A DNA stretch of 64,000 nucleotides from Halorientalis marina. Lineage in GTDB: Archaea; Halobacteriota; Halobacteria; Halobacteriales; Haloarculaceae. The stretch spans positions 62,001 to 126,000 of the forward strand of contig NZ_CP095487.1 in the NCBI RefSeq assembly GCF_023028345.1. The letters are read 5' to 3'. Under the pieces are notes generated by a model. That model was not told the origin of the DNA. It searched no databases and saw only the letters and a list, made by a program, of their open reading frames with translations. Shown here piece after piece: positions 1 to 7,781 of the stretch; the stretch's first letter is position 1, and the number at the start of each line of letters is the position of its first letter. The position numbers and the translations under genes are program-made.

Positions 1-1053
1 AACCTGCTCGCGACGCTCCCCGGGGCGTCGGACCGGACGCTCCTGTTCGTGGGCCACCTCGATACGGTCCCGTACGACGCGTCGGCGTGGACGTACGATC
101 CGCTGGGCGAGCGCGACGGTGACCGGCTCTACGGCCGCGGCGCGACCGACATGAAGGGGCCGCTCGCGGCGATGCTGACCGCGGCCGCCGCGTTCGCCGA
201 GACGGGAACGACCCCGCCCGTCACCCTGCAGTTCCTCGTCGTCAGCGACGAGGAGGTCGCCGGTGACGCGGGTCTGCCGGCCGTCCTCGAGTCGCGGTCG
301 CTCGACGCCGACTGGGCGGTGATCGGCGAGACGACCTGCGAGGCGGGGCGTCACTCCGTCACCGTCGCCGACAAGGGCAGCGTCTGGCTGACGCTGACCG
401 CCGAGGGAACGCCCGCACACGGCTCGCGGCCGATGCTGGGCGAGAACGCCATCGACCGTCTCTACGACGCCGTGGAGACGATTCGAGAGCGGTTCGGCAC
501 CGAACGGTTCGACCTCGACCCCGCCATCGGGCCTGTCGTCGAGGAGTCGGTCGCCTACTACGCCCCGGCGATGGGCACCGAGGCCGCGCGCGACCTCTTC
601 CAGGAGCCGACCGTCAACCTCGGCACCATCGAGGGCGGGGAGAAGATCAACAGCGTACCGGGGTCGGCACGCGCTCGGCTGGACATCCGGCTGACCGCGG
701 GCGTCGAGACGGCCGACGTACTGGGGCGCATCCGGGCCTGCGTGGCCGATTGTGAGGGGATCGCCATCGAGGACGTCAGCTGGAGCGTCGGGACGTACGA
801 ACCGGCCGACAGCCCCCTCGTGACGGCCGTCGCGGAGACCGCCGAAGCGGTCACCGGGGAACGGGTCTACCGCCGGAGCGCGACGGGTGGCGGCGACGCC
901 AAGAAACTCCGCAACGCCGGGATTCCGACCGTCGAGTTCGCGCTCGGGACCGATACGGTCCACGCCGTCGACGAGTACACGACCGTCGAGGCGCTGCGCG
1001 GGAACGCGCTCGTCTACGCGTCCCTGCCGTTCGAGTTGGCTACGCGAGCGTGA
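1..1053 (+). CDS. M20-family metallopeptidase (ArgE/DapE-like), 5' truncated
   Basis: The reading frame is open from base 1, so the start lies outside the window; 350 codons remain. M20 enzymes are cytosolic di-zinc amidohydrolases that remove acyl or aminoacyl groups. Seen in order are GHLDTVP (metal ligand His/Asp), GRGATDMKGP (bridging Asp), DEEVAGDAG (catalytic Glu and ligand Glu), a dimerisation-domain stretch and a late TGGGDAKK with a His near the C-terminus (TDTVHAVDEY). This is the full M20 ligand pattern. The subfamily (ArgE, DapE or carboxypeptidase) cannot be decided. The stop overlaps the end of the opposite-strand gene by 14 bp. Confidence 0.88.
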   Translation, partial: NLLATLPGASDRTLLFVGHLDTVPYDASAWTYDPLGERDGDRLYGRGATDMKGPLAAMLTAAAAFAETGTTPPVTLQFLVVSDEEVAGDAGLPAVLESRSLDADWAVIGETTCEAGRHSVTVADKGSVWLTLTAEGTPAHGSRPMLGENAIDRLYDAVETIRERFGTERFDLDPAIGPVVEESVAYYAPAMGTEAARDLFQEPTVNLGTIEGGEKINSVPGSARARLDIRLTAGVETADVLGRIRACVADCEGIAIEDVSWSVGTYEPADSPLVTAVAETAEAVTGERVYRRSATGGGDAKKLRNAGIPTVEFALGTDTVHAVDEYTTVEALRGNALVYASLPFELATRA

Positions 1054-1912
1054 CTGCGCCCCAGAGGAGCGCCACGGCGGCCGCGCCCCCGAACGTGCTC
1101 CCGACCGCGTGGTGGCGGCGGCGGTCGGCGTCCGGCCCGCAGGTGACGTCGCCGTGGCCGTGGCCGGAACCACCACCGGCACACTCCGGGAACATGTCGA
1201 GTGCGACGTGGGCGAACACGCCAGTCGAGAGGCCGAACACAACCGCTCGCGCGACTGATGATAGCGCGGGCGTCGCCAGCGAGAGCGGGATGGCGGCGAA
1301 GCCAACCGCTGCGGCCGGCAGGGCCATCACCGTCGCCGGGAGACCGTCGCGGTCCAGCGCGACCGCACCGCCGAGCCCGGCCGGGAGCTTGTGTGCGACG
1401 ATCCCGTAGCCGAACAGCGGCGTCAATGCGGGGAGCGTCCCGTAGACGACGCCCATGACCCCGCCCGCGAGCACGGCGTGCAGCGTGAGTTCCGCGACGG
1501 TGTCGTTCAAAGGGAGCGAGCGGTGGCCGACGAGGTGGCCGAGTTCGTGGCCGGCGTACCCGAGCAGGTAGCCGAATGCGATGGCGAACCCGCCGAGTGT
1601 CGCGTGGTTCCCGATAGCCTTCGGCGCGAGGAAGGCGGCCGCGCTCGCCAGCATCGCCCCGCTCGCGAGCCCCGCGGCCCACAGCCGCCGCGTCGGCGTC
1701 GCGAACCGCGCCGACTGGTGGACCGCGGCCCCGGCGACCATCGCGACGAACCCGAACGTCACGATCCCGGTCAGTTTCCCGCGACCGGCCGCGTAACCGA
1801 GCGCGACCACGGCCACGAACGCCACCAGCGCCGCGACGCCGATACCGTGCGCCAGTCGCCGACCGAACGCCCAGTCGTGTCCCGGGCCACTCGGAGTCTT
1901 AGTATTCCCCAT
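1040..1912 (-). CDS. ZIP-family metal transporter-like membrane protein
   Basis: A 290-residue protein with about eight hydrophobic segments. The start chosen is the ATG before GNTKTPSG; longer in-frame reading upstream runs into the neighbouring promoter. HAVLAG (residues 145-150) and HKLPAG (174-179) match the positions of the paired His motifs of ZIP transporters (HSxxDG and HKxPEG), and a His-rich SGHGHGD stretch lies near the C-terminus. The usual acidic residues of both motifs are absent here, so metal transport is an inference and specificity could differ. An M50-like peptidase reading (GYAGHELGHLVGH resembles HExxH) is a weaker alternative. Confidence 0.6.
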   Translation of the reverse strand: MGNTKTPSGPGHDWAFGRRLAHGIGVAALVAFVAVVALGYAAGRGKLTGIVTFGFVAMVAGAAVHQSARFATPTRRLWAAGLASGAMLASAAAFLAPKAIGNHATLGGFAIAFGYLLGYAGHELGHLVGHRSLPLNDTVAELTLHAVLAGGVMGVVYGTLPALTPLFGYGIVAHKLPAGLGGAVALDRDGLPATVMALPAAAVGFAAIPLSLATPALSSVARAVVFGLSTGVFAHVALDMFPECAGGGSGHGHGDVTCGPDADRRRHHAVGSTFGGAAAVALLWGAVTLA

Positions 1913-2009
1913 ATACCACAATACTGCTGTCAGCAGTCCAATGTTGGGTTGTCGAGCGACGAACGCGGGAGCGATACATCTTACTGAGCCGTGTACGAAG
2001 GGAGAGTCG

Positions 2010-2729
2010 ATGCGCGAGTTCGTCTTCTCGGTGACATACGATCCGGGTGCGGACCCGGTCATGGACGTGTTCATCGAGCACCCGGACCTGCGCTCGGAGG
2101 CGTTCCTCTGTTGTCTCACCGAGGAGCGACTCTGGCGGCTCGAGCGCGTCGTCGGGCCTCAGGCCGCGCTCGACGAGGCGGAGGTGCGGCTGCTCGACCC
2201 CGATCGCGGCTGTGCCTCGGTCAGCGAGCGTCCCTGCGAGGGGGACCGCTATCACGACCGCATCGACGCGACGGGTGGGAGCCGCGTCTTCTACACGTAC
2301 GTCCACGACATCGCGCGGTGTGACGCCGTCCCGGTCCTCGCCAGCCGGTACCTCCCCGGCGGGCTGGTGTTCGAGACGACCCGCCGCGAGGGCGAACAGC
2401 ACTGGCGGATCCTGGTGCGTGACGACGAGCGGGTCGGGCTGCTGTACGACACCCTGCACGGGAAGCTCCGGGACGGCCTGACCTTCGAGTTCGACCACGT
2501 CGGCGACGCCACCACGTGGGCGACCGGCCTCCTCGCCTCGGTGTCGGTCCCGCCCGAACAGCAGACGGTCCTGGAGGTCGCCGCCGAACGTGGCTACTAC
2601 GAGACGCCCCGAGAGGTCACGCTCGACGAGATCGCCGACGAACTCGATCTGCCGCGCTCGACCGTCTCCTACCGGCTCCGGCGCGCGGAGTCACAGCTCG
2701 TCGACGGATTCCTCACCGATGGCCTCTGA
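2010..2729 (+). CDS. HTH-10 (Bat-type) transcriptional regulator
   Basis: A 239-residue haloarchaeal regulator. The start is the ATG of REFVFSV, which gives the usual N-terminus of the family. Residues about 1-170 form the N-terminal sensor-like region of bacterio-opsin activator homologues. The last 55 residues are the HTH-10 domain: the PPEQQTVLEVA helix, then TLDEIADELDLPRSTVSYRLRRAE. In haloarchaea such proteins control bacteriorhodopsin and anaerobic respiration genes. Its 3' end overlaps the last gene of the cydAB operon by 39 bp, tail to tail. This position makes it a candidate regulator of the adjacent oxidase genes, which is inference. Confidence 0.85.
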   Translation: MREFVFSVTYDPGADPVMDVFIEHPDLRSEAFLCCLTEERLWRLERVVGPQAALDEAEVRLLDPDRGCASVSERPCEGDRYHDRIDATGGSRVFYTYVHDIARCDAVPVLASRYLPGGLVFETTRREGEQHWRILVRDDERVGLLYDTLHGKLRDGLTFEFDHVGDATTWATGLLASVSVPPEQQTVLEVAAERGYYETPREVTLDEIADELDLPRSTVSYRLRRAESQLVDGFLTDGL

Positions 2730-2978
2730 ATCGGCGGCGTCCGCTCTCGTTGTCGTGGCCGCGTCGCGCCCGCCGTCGGCCAGCCGGGTCGTCACGAGCG
2801 CGTCCACGTTGTAGAGGAGGACCCCGACCGAGACGAGCGTCGTCGCGAGGTAGACGACGAACGCGCCGAGCCCGCCGACGGTCGTCCCCAGGAACGCCCC
2901 GGCGAGGCCGACGACGGTGAGCTCCAGCCACGTCACCAGCACCCGCGAGACCAGCGGCGACGGACGCGCGGTAGTCAC
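2691..2978 (-). CDS. Small two-helix membrane protein coupled to cydB
   Basis: A 95-residue protein. The GTG start (GTGA) overlaps the cydB stop, so it is translationally coupled and is the third cistron of the cyd operon. Residues about 10-60 contain two hydrophobic segments (VTWLELTVVGLAGAFLGTTV and a second around GAFVVYLATTLVSVGVLLY). The C-terminal 30 residues are acidic and soluble. I do not recognise a named family. Its place after cydAB recalls the small CydX/CydS subunits of bacterial bd oxidases, but those are about 30-40 residues with one helix, so only the position is shared. Confidence 0.75.
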   Translation of the reverse strand: MTTARPSPLVSRVLVTWLELTVVGLAGAFLGTTVGGLGAFVVYLATTLVSVGVLLYNVDALVTTRLADGGRDAATTTRADAADSEAIGEESVDEL

Positions 2979-3970
2979 GAGTAGCTCTCCTCCGTCCGCA
3001 CCGGCCCGCGGAACGCCGAGTACAGGATCACGAAGTACAGCGCCACCAGCGGGAGCAGGACCGCGGCCCCGACCGACATCAGGTTCAGCGGGAGCGTCGA
3101 GACGATGGCGCCCCGCACGGTCGCTCCCGCCGCCGGGTCGACGAAGGGGTACAGGAGCGTCGCCACGACGCCGACCAGCGCGTACACCTGCCCCGCAGCG
3201 GCCGCGAGCTCCAGCCGCGGCCGGTCTGCACGGCCGGCGAGGACGTACCCGCCGGCCAGCAGGACCGTCGCGGCGACCAGTGCCAGCACCGGAGCGCTCG
3301 TGAGACCGGGCCCGAGCCGCGGGACCGTCGCGTAGACGTAGCCAAGGGCGGCCACGATTAGCAGAAGGTAGGCGACGGCGGCGCGCCGGCCGACCGCGAC
3401 GAGCCGCGTCCGGAGCGGCCCGCGGGTCTTTACCCGGAGGAACGCGGCCCCGGCGACGACGGTGAGCGCGACGACCGCCAGCCCGACGACGACCGCCGCC
3501 AGCGTGAGGCTCCGCTGGGTCCCGAGGAGCCAGTTGGCGACGAACATCCCGAGGAAGAAGGGGGCAGCGACGCTCCCGGCGACGAACGAGCGCCCCCACC
3601 AGCGCCGCCAGCGGGCATCCTCGCGCTGTTCGTACATCTCTGGGGCCAGCCCGCGCAGGATGAGCGCCCCCAGAATGGCGAACATCAGCAGGTAGTGGCG
3701 GCTGAACAGGCCGGCGTAGACGGGCGGGAACGCGGCGAACAGCGCGCCGCCGAACACCACCAGCCACACCTCGTTCCCGTCCCAGAACGGGCCGATAGCG
3801 GCGAGTATCTGCTCGCGGTCGTGCTCGTCGTCGACGGTGGCAAAGAGCAGGCCGGCGCCGAAGTCGAACCCGTCGAGAAAGAGGAAGGTCCCGAGGATGA
3901 CGAACAGCAGGCCGAACCACAGCTCGGGGAGGGGGAGCCCGAAGAGCGGGCCGGCGGCGAGGTCAGTCAT
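2975..3970 (-). CDS. cydB: Cytochrome bd-type quinol oxidase subunit II
   Basis: A 331-residue polytopic membrane protein with about eight or nine helices, close to bacterial CydB in length. Family motifs near the N-terminus are clear: FLDGFDFGAG (residues 31-40) and GPFWDGNEVWLV (about 60-71), followed by a GLAPEMYEQRED loop. CydB is the structural partner of the haem-bearing subunit in the quinol oxidase, which reduces O2 to water without pumping protons and usually has high oxygen affinity. Its start overlaps the end of cydA by 8 bp. No cydCD assembly ABC genes are in the window. Confidence 0.95.
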   Translation of the reverse strand: MTDLAAGPLFGLPLPELWFGLLFVILGTFLFLDGFDFGAGLLFATVDDEHDREQILAAIGPFWDGNEVWLVVFGGALFAAFPPVYAGLFSRHYLLMFAILGALILRGLAPEMYEQREDARWRRWWGRSFVAGSVAAPFFLGMFVANWLLGTQRSLTLAAVVVGLAVVALTVVAGAAFLRVKTRGPLRTRLVAVGRRAAVAYLLLIVAALGYVYATVPRLGPGLTSAPVLALVAATVLLAGGYVLAGRADRPRLELAAAAGQVYALVGVVATLLYPFVDPAAGATVRGAIVSTLPLNLMSVGAAVLLPLVALYFVILYSAFRGPVRTEESYS

Positions 3971-5390
3971 CGGCCGCCACCCCCGCGGGCGGTTCCTCGT
4001 GGTCCGGGGCCGTGGCCCGGAGTTCGTCCGCGCCGGGCGGCCCGGCGCGGACGATCCGGACGACGACGTACGTGTACAGCCCGAGCAGCGCGAGGTAGCC
4101 GAGCGCGAACCCGGCCAGCGTCAGCGTCGCCTCGGCGCCGGTCAGCCCGGGCGAGACCCCGTCTGTGGTACGCATCACGCCCTGGATGACCCAGGGCTGG
4201 CGGCCGACCTCGGTGACGATCCACCCGACTTCGACGGCGACGATGCCGAGCAGGGTCGAGCTCATCAGCGCCTTGTGGAGCAGGTCGTCCTCGAGGAGTT
4301 CGCCGCGCCACCAGCGGTAGCCGCCCCACAGCGCGAGCAGGACGAACCAGAACCCGAGCGCGACCATCAGCCGGAAGGCCCAGAAGACGATCGCCACGGG
4401 CGGCTGTGGCCCGGGGAACTCCTCCAGACCGGTGATGGTCGCCTGCGGATCACCCCCGCTGGCGAGCCAGGAGGCACCGCCTGGGATACCGATGCCGAAG
4501 ATGTTCTTGGCGCGCGGGTCGGTCAGGTCCTCGATGCTGGTGGGGAAGGCGACGATGTACTCGGGGACGTAGGAGTCGGTCTCCCAGACGGCCTCCATGG
4601 CGGCGAACTTCTGTGGCTGGGTCTCGGCGACGTGGCGGCCGTAGGCGTCGCCGTGGAGCACCTGCAGTGGCGCGGTGATCAGCAGGGCCGCGATGCCGAT
4701 CTTCAGGGTGGTCTCCCAGAAGGAGACGTTCTCGATGTGGTAGCCCCAGACGTGGTGGCGGAAGACGTAGTACGCGCCGAGCCCTGCCATGAACAGCGCG
4801 ACCGACTCGACGGCCGCGTTCTGCATGTGGACGAACATCCACGGGAACCGGGGGTTGGCGTAGGCCGCGAGCGGGTCGACGAGTTTCACGATAGGCTGGC
4901 CGTTCTCGGTCACCAGCTCGAAGCCGCGCGGGGTCTGCATCCACGAGTTGGCAATCAGGATCCAGACGGCCGACAGCCACGTCCCGAGCCCGACGGCGAC
5001 CGACGAGACGAAGTACAGCGCGTCCGAGACCCGCTCGCGGCCGAAGACGAACACGCCGAGGAACGTGGCTTCGAGCATGAACGCCATCATCCCCTCGACG
5101 GCGAGCGGGCCGCCGAACAGCTCGCCCGCGGTCGTCGAGAAGGCCGCGAAGTTCGTCCCGAACTCGAACTCCAGGACGATACCCGTCACCGTCCCGACGA
5201 CGAAGCTCACCGCGAAGATCTTCGTCCAGAACCGGCGCAACTGCTCGTAGACGGCACCGCCGCCGCGGATCTCCTTCCACGTGAAATAGACGAGGAAGGG
5301 GGCGAGCCCCATGCTCATCACTGGGAAGATGATGTGCACGATGGTCGTGAGCGCGAACTGGAGTCGGCTGGCGATGACTGGGTCAACCAT
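3963..5390 (-). CDS. cydA: Cytochrome bd-type quinol oxidase subunit I
   Basis: A 475-residue haem subunit. The N-terminus DPVIASRLQFALTTIVHIIF carries the expected His ligand region. A later WMQTPRGF segment matches the Q-loop/haem region, and GWIVTEVGRQPW near residue 390 is a CydA hallmark. The Q-loop is of the short type. It oxidises menaquinol at the membrane and reduces O2. It is the first gene of cydA-cydB-small membrane gene. The leader is long: a TATA-like element at 5472-5479 predicts an RNA with an untranslated stretch of about 55 bases. A 14-bp palindrome sits 8 bp beyond the TATA, suggesting activator control. Confidence 0.95.
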   Translation of the reverse strand: MVDPVIASRLQFALTTIVHIIFPVMSMGLAPFLVYFTWKEIRGGGAVYEQLRRFWTKIFAVSFVVGTVTGIVLEFEFGTNFAAFSTTAGELFGGPLAVEGMMAFMLEATFLGVFVFGRERVSDALYFVSSVAVGLGTWLSAVWILIANSWMQTPRGFELVTENGQPIVKLVDPLAAYANPRFPWMFVHMQNAAVESVALFMAGLGAYYVFRHHVWGYHIENVSFWETTLKIGIAALLITAPLQVLHGDAYGRHVAETQPQKFAAMEAVWETDSYVPEYIVAFPTSIEDLTDPRAKNIFGIGIPGGASWLASGGDPQATITGLEEFPGPQPPVAIVFWAFRLMVALGFWFVLLALWGGYRWWRGELLEDDLLHKALMSSTLLGIVAVEVGWIVTEVGRQPWVIQGVMRTTDGVSPGLTGAEATLTLAGFALGYLALLGLYTYVVVRIVRAGPPGADELRATAPDHEEPPAGVAADD

Positions 5391-5486
5391 TGGTTTTGGT
5401 GAGTGGGCGGAACGCGGTTGTCGTGTGCCGATACCGACGACCGTCTCGTGGTTCGATCTACGTGACCGAACGGAATAATGGTCAAT

Positions 5487-5500
5487 TTGGCGTTCGCCAA
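5487..5500. promoter_or_regulatory. 14-bp palindrome TTGGC-N4-GCCAA, putative operator
   Basis: TTGGCGTTCGCCAA is a perfect 6+2+6 inverted repeat between divergent cydA and the small membrane gene at 5571. It lies 8 bp upstream of the TATA-like box (5472-5479, read on minus) serving cydA, where haloarchaeal activators often bind. Related copies lie at 5520, 6804 and 9840. No protein is shown to bind. Confidence 0.55.
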
Positions 5501-5519
5501 GCCACGAACCGGACTCGAG

Positions 5520-5533
5520 TTGTCACACGACAA
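5520..5533. promoter_or_regulatory. 14-bp palindrome TTGTC-N4-GACAA, putative operator
   Basis: TTGTCACACGACAA has two 5-bp arms with a four-base spacer. It ends 37 bp before the ATG of the small membrane gene at 5571 and is 33 bp (about three helical turns) from the site at 5487. The distance to the start matches that of the sites before cbaD and before the 42-residue gene. Confidence 0.55.
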
Positions 5534-5570
5534 CGTGATGCCGAAGTCCGTACGGGCCGGAGCGCGTCAC

Positions 5571-5801
5571 ATGGACGATTTCCCGCTCGATACCGTCCCG
5601 TTGCTCGGACTGGGCGCGCTGCTGCCGGTGGCCGCGTTCGTCTTGGCCCGGTCGCCGTACGTCGTGATGGCTGCGGTCAGCGTCGGCGTCACCGTCGTCG
5701 CGCTGCGGCTGATGTTCGGCGGCGATCTCTCGCTCGACGGGTTCGTCACCGACGACGAGCCGAGCGACCTCGAACCGGACCCCCTGCGCGGCTCAGACTG
5801 A
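5571..5801 (+). CDS. Small membrane protein of the oxidase cluster
   Basis: A 76-residue protein read from the ATG of DDFPLDTVP; the longer in-frame reading would run through the operator region. Two hydrophobic segments (LLGLGALLPVAAFVLA and VVMAAVSVGVTVVALRLMF) are followed by an acidic tail ending DPLRGSD. I do not recognise the family. It is divergent from cydA, has its own upstream palindrome and would be transcribed as a leaderless or nearly leaderless RNA. Its last 9 bp overlap the end of the opposite-strand rhodanese gene. A role linked to the terminal oxidases is inferred from position and shared operator only. Confidence 0.65.
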   Translation: MDDFPLDTVPLLGLGALLPVAAFVLARSPYVVMAAVSVGVTVVALRLMFGGDLSLDGFVTDDEPSDLEPDPLRGSD

Positions 5802-6677
5802 GGGGCGTTTGGGGTCGTCGGTCTCGACCTCGATGGGCGCGCCGACGAGGTTGCCCCACTCGGTCCAGGAGCCGTCGTAGTTGCGGACGTGGTCGTAGCC
5901 CAGTAACTCGGTGAGCGCGAACCAGGTAATCGATGAGCGTTCGCCGATCCGGCAGTAGACGATGGTCTCACGGTCGTCGGTGACGCCCGCGGCGGCGTAG
6001 CGGTCCCGGAGTTTCTCGGGCGGCCGGAAGGTCCCGTCGGCGCGGACGTTCTCGGCCCAGAGGACGTGTGTCGCGCCCGGGATGTGCCCGGCACGGCGCG
6101 CCGTCTCGGTCATTCCCGGCGGGGCGATCACCTCGCCCCGGTACTCCTCTTCCGTGCGGACGTCGAGCAGCGTCGTCCCGGTGTCGAGCGCCCGCAGCAC
6201 GTCCTCGCGGTAGGCCCGGAGGTGCTGGAAGGGGCCGGACGGGTCGTACGCCACCGCCGGGTAGTCGGGCACCGCGTCGGTCGTGGGGAACCCCTCCTCC
6301 AGCCAGTAGCGGCGCCCGCCGTCGAGGATACGCACGTCCTCGTGGCCGTAGTACCGACAGAGCCAGTAGCAGTAGGTGGCGAACCAGTTGGCGTTATCGC
6401 CGTAAAGCACCAGCGTCGTGTCCTCGGTGACCCCGTGTGCGCCGAGCAGGTCGCCGAACGCCGCCGATCCGACGAGGTCACACCGGTCGTCGGCCCGCAA
6501 CTGCGTCTGCCAGTCGAACCCGACCGCACCCGGGACGTGTGCAGTCTCGTAGAACGCCGGGTTCACGTCGACCTCGACGAGCCGGTACGCCGGGTCGTCG
6601 GCCCGGAAGGCGTCCAGCCGCTCGGTGACCCAGTCCGCCGACACGAGCACGTCGTCCGGATAGTCCTCCCGCGTCAT
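5793..6677 (-). CDS. Tandem-rhodanese sulfurtransferase (thiosulfate/3-mercaptopyruvate type)
   Basis: A 294-residue protein with two rhodanese domains (about 8-140 and 150-290). The second carries the active loop YCRIGERS with catalytic Cys242; the first, at the matching place YGDNANWFA, has no Cys and is structural. This is the usual arrangement of TST/MST enzymes, which move sulfane sulfur from thiosulfate or mercaptopyruvate to cyanide or thiols. The ATG before TREDYPDD was preferred because upstream codons are Arg-rich and non-coding in character. It is divergent from cbaD. The loop CRIGERS resembles thiosulfate-type loops more than mercaptopyruvate-type, so TST activity is the better guess. 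Confidence 0.88.
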   Translation of the reverse strand: MTREDYPDDVLVSADWVTERLDAFRADDPAYRLVEVDVNPAFYETAHVPGAVGFDWQTQLRADDRCDLVGSAAFGDLLGAHGVTEDTTLVLYGDNANWFATYCYWLCRYYGHEDVRILDGGRRYWLEEGFPTTDAVPDYPAVAYDPSGPFQHLRAYREDVLRALDTGTTLLDVRTEEEYRGEVIAPPGMTETARRAGHIPGATHVLWAENVRADGTFRPPEKLRDRYAAAGVTDDRETIVYCRIGERSSITWFALTELLGYDHVRNYDGSWTEWGNLVGAPIEVETDDPKRPSV

Positions 6678-6764
6678 GGTTCGTAGGGCGGTGGTCCGCC
6701 GGGACCGACCGGCCCGGCGACCCCGCGTCGTCGGCTCTTTGCCGGTCACCTACCTAAACGTTCC

Positions 6765-6801
6765 CTCGGCGAGTGGCCGGGAGGCTGCGAGACTCGCCGA
6801 G
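6765..6801. promoter_or_regulatory. Inverted repeat with 10-bp arms between rhodanese gene and cbaD
   Basis: CTCGGCGAGT (6765-6774) and ACTCGCCGAG (6792-6801) are perfect complements separated by 17 bp. They lie in the divergent intergenic region, directly next to the 14-bp palindrome at 6804. Either a spaced dimer operator or an RNA hairpin is possible. Confidence 0.4.
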
Positions 6802-6803
6802 AG

Positions 6804-6817
6804 TTGTCCTGTGACAA
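6804..6817. promoter_or_regulatory. 14-bp palindrome TTGTC-N4-GACAA, putative operator of cba
   Basis: TTGTCCTGTGACAA has two 5-bp arms identical to those at 5520. It ends 39 bp before the cbaD ATG, the same geometry as at 5520 and 9840. A weak TATA-like stretch about 8 bp downstream would give a leaderless transcript starting at the ATG. Confidence 0.55.
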
Positions 6818-6856
6818 ACCACGACGTAAGCGCCTCCAGTCGAAGCGAACGGACGT

Positions 6857-7195
6857 ATGGCGCAACTTCCGCCACCCATCGTCGCCGTCTCGCTGTGGGT
6901 CGGCCTCGCGGTGCTGACGCTCGCGGTCATGTACGTCTTCGAGTGGCGACCGCGGCCCGACACCGCGTACGGCGGGCCCGAGGACGACGGCCGAACGAGA
7001 CCGGACTATCTGCACGACCGGACGATGCGAGAAGCACCGGACGACGGTCGACACCATCGAGTGCTCTCCCACGACGAGTACGACCCCGTGGGGACGGCCA
7101 TCCTGATCGCGATTTACTTCTTCGTGATCAGCGGGCTGTGGCTGTTCATGTACTTCGTCGAGTTCCTCGGCAGCGGCCCGACGGTGGTGGGATAG
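6857..7195 (+). CDS. cbaD: ba3-type terminal oxidase small subunit (CbaD-like)
   Basis: A 112-residue protein with one N-terminal helix (VAVSLWVGLAVLTLAVMYVF), a polar middle and one C-terminal helix (ILIAIYFFVISGLWLFMYFV). It starts the operon and its stop is directly followed by the subunit II ATG. The four-subunit ba3 oxidase of Natronomonas pharaonis is encoded cbaD-cbaB-cbaA with an additional cbaE, and the order here matches. The name rests on gene order and topology rather than on a diagnostic motif. The product is expected in the cytoplasmic membrane with the oxidase. Confidence 0.72.
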   Translation: MAQLPPPIVAVSLWVGLAVLTLAVMYVFEWRPRPDTAYGGPEDDGRTRPDYLHDRTMREAPDDGRHHRVLSHDEYDPVGTAILIAIYFFVISGLWLFMYFVEFLGSGPTVVG

Positions 7196-7780
7196 ATGGA
7201 GGTCCACCGCTTCGAAAAGGTCTGGATCGTCGCCGCGCTCGTCCTGGTTCTGCTTTTCATCGGGACGATCACCTACGGTGCGGTGGACGCGGGGGTCGTC
7301 ATGGTCGACGACTCCGGCGGCCAGACCAACACCACCGATCCCGTCGACGGCGAGAACTTCCGGGAGCCGGGCGTCTACCGGACCGGCGAGGACGAGTACG
7401 ACGTGTACGTCCTCGCACAGCGGTTCAGTTACCAGCCCGGGACCGGCCAGCCGATCCGGATCCCGGCTGGGTCCACCGTCACCTTCCACGTAGCAAGCAA
7501 GGACGTCCTCCACGGCTTCGAGCTGGCGGGCACGAACGTCAACACGATGGCGATCCCCGGCCAGGTGGCGACGCTCACCGCGGAGTTCGACGAACCCGAC
7601 CAGTACGGAATCATCTGTAACGAGTACTGCGGGGAGGGTCACCACGAGATGGCCGGCGAGGTGATCGTCGTCCCGCAGTCGGAGTTCAGCGCGAACACGA
7701 CCGCGAACGGAACGAACACGACCGCGAACGGAACGAACACGATGACCGGCGACACCGCGACGACCACAGGAGGGACCTGA
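7196..7780 (+). CDS. cbaB: ba3-type oxidase subunit II (CuA domain)
   Basis: A 194-residue protein: one membrane anchor (residues 10-32) and an extracellular cupredoxin domain. CuA ligands are visible as His106 (VLHGFEL), Cys141, Glu143, Cys145, His149 and Met152 in CNEYCGEGHHEM. The site accepts electrons, probably from a halocyanin, and passes them to subunit I. The start follows the cbaD stop without a gap, so translation is probably coupled. The C-terminal 30 residues are an odd Asn/Thr-rich tail with the repeat NTTANG, likely surface-exposed and possibly N-glycosylated (several N-x-T sites). Confidence 0.93.
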   Translation: MEVHRFEKVWIVAALVLVLLFIGTITYGAVDAGVVMVDDSGGQTNTTDPVDGENFREPGVYRTGEDEYDVYVLAQRFSYQPGTGQPIRIPAGSTVTFHVASKDVLHGFELAGTNVNTMAIPGQVATLTAEFDEPDQYGIICNEYCGEGHHEMAGEVIVVPQSEFSANTTANGTNTTANGTNTMTGDTATTTGGT

Positions 7781-7781
7781 G

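Noticed and set aside
2691..3920. A 409-codon minus frame across cydB and the small gene
   Set aside because: Only the last 95 codons have coding character. The rest is an Arg-rich off-frame reading of cydB.
5418..5431. Fifth copy of the oxidase operator (TTGTC-GTGT-GCCGA)
   Set aside because: The right arm matches only 3 of 5 bases and the site lies in the predicted cydA leader.
7681..7780. Sequence repeat at the end of cbaB as a mobile repeat
   Set aside because: The repeat is in frame (NTTANG) inside the coding region and is best read as a low-complexity protein tail.
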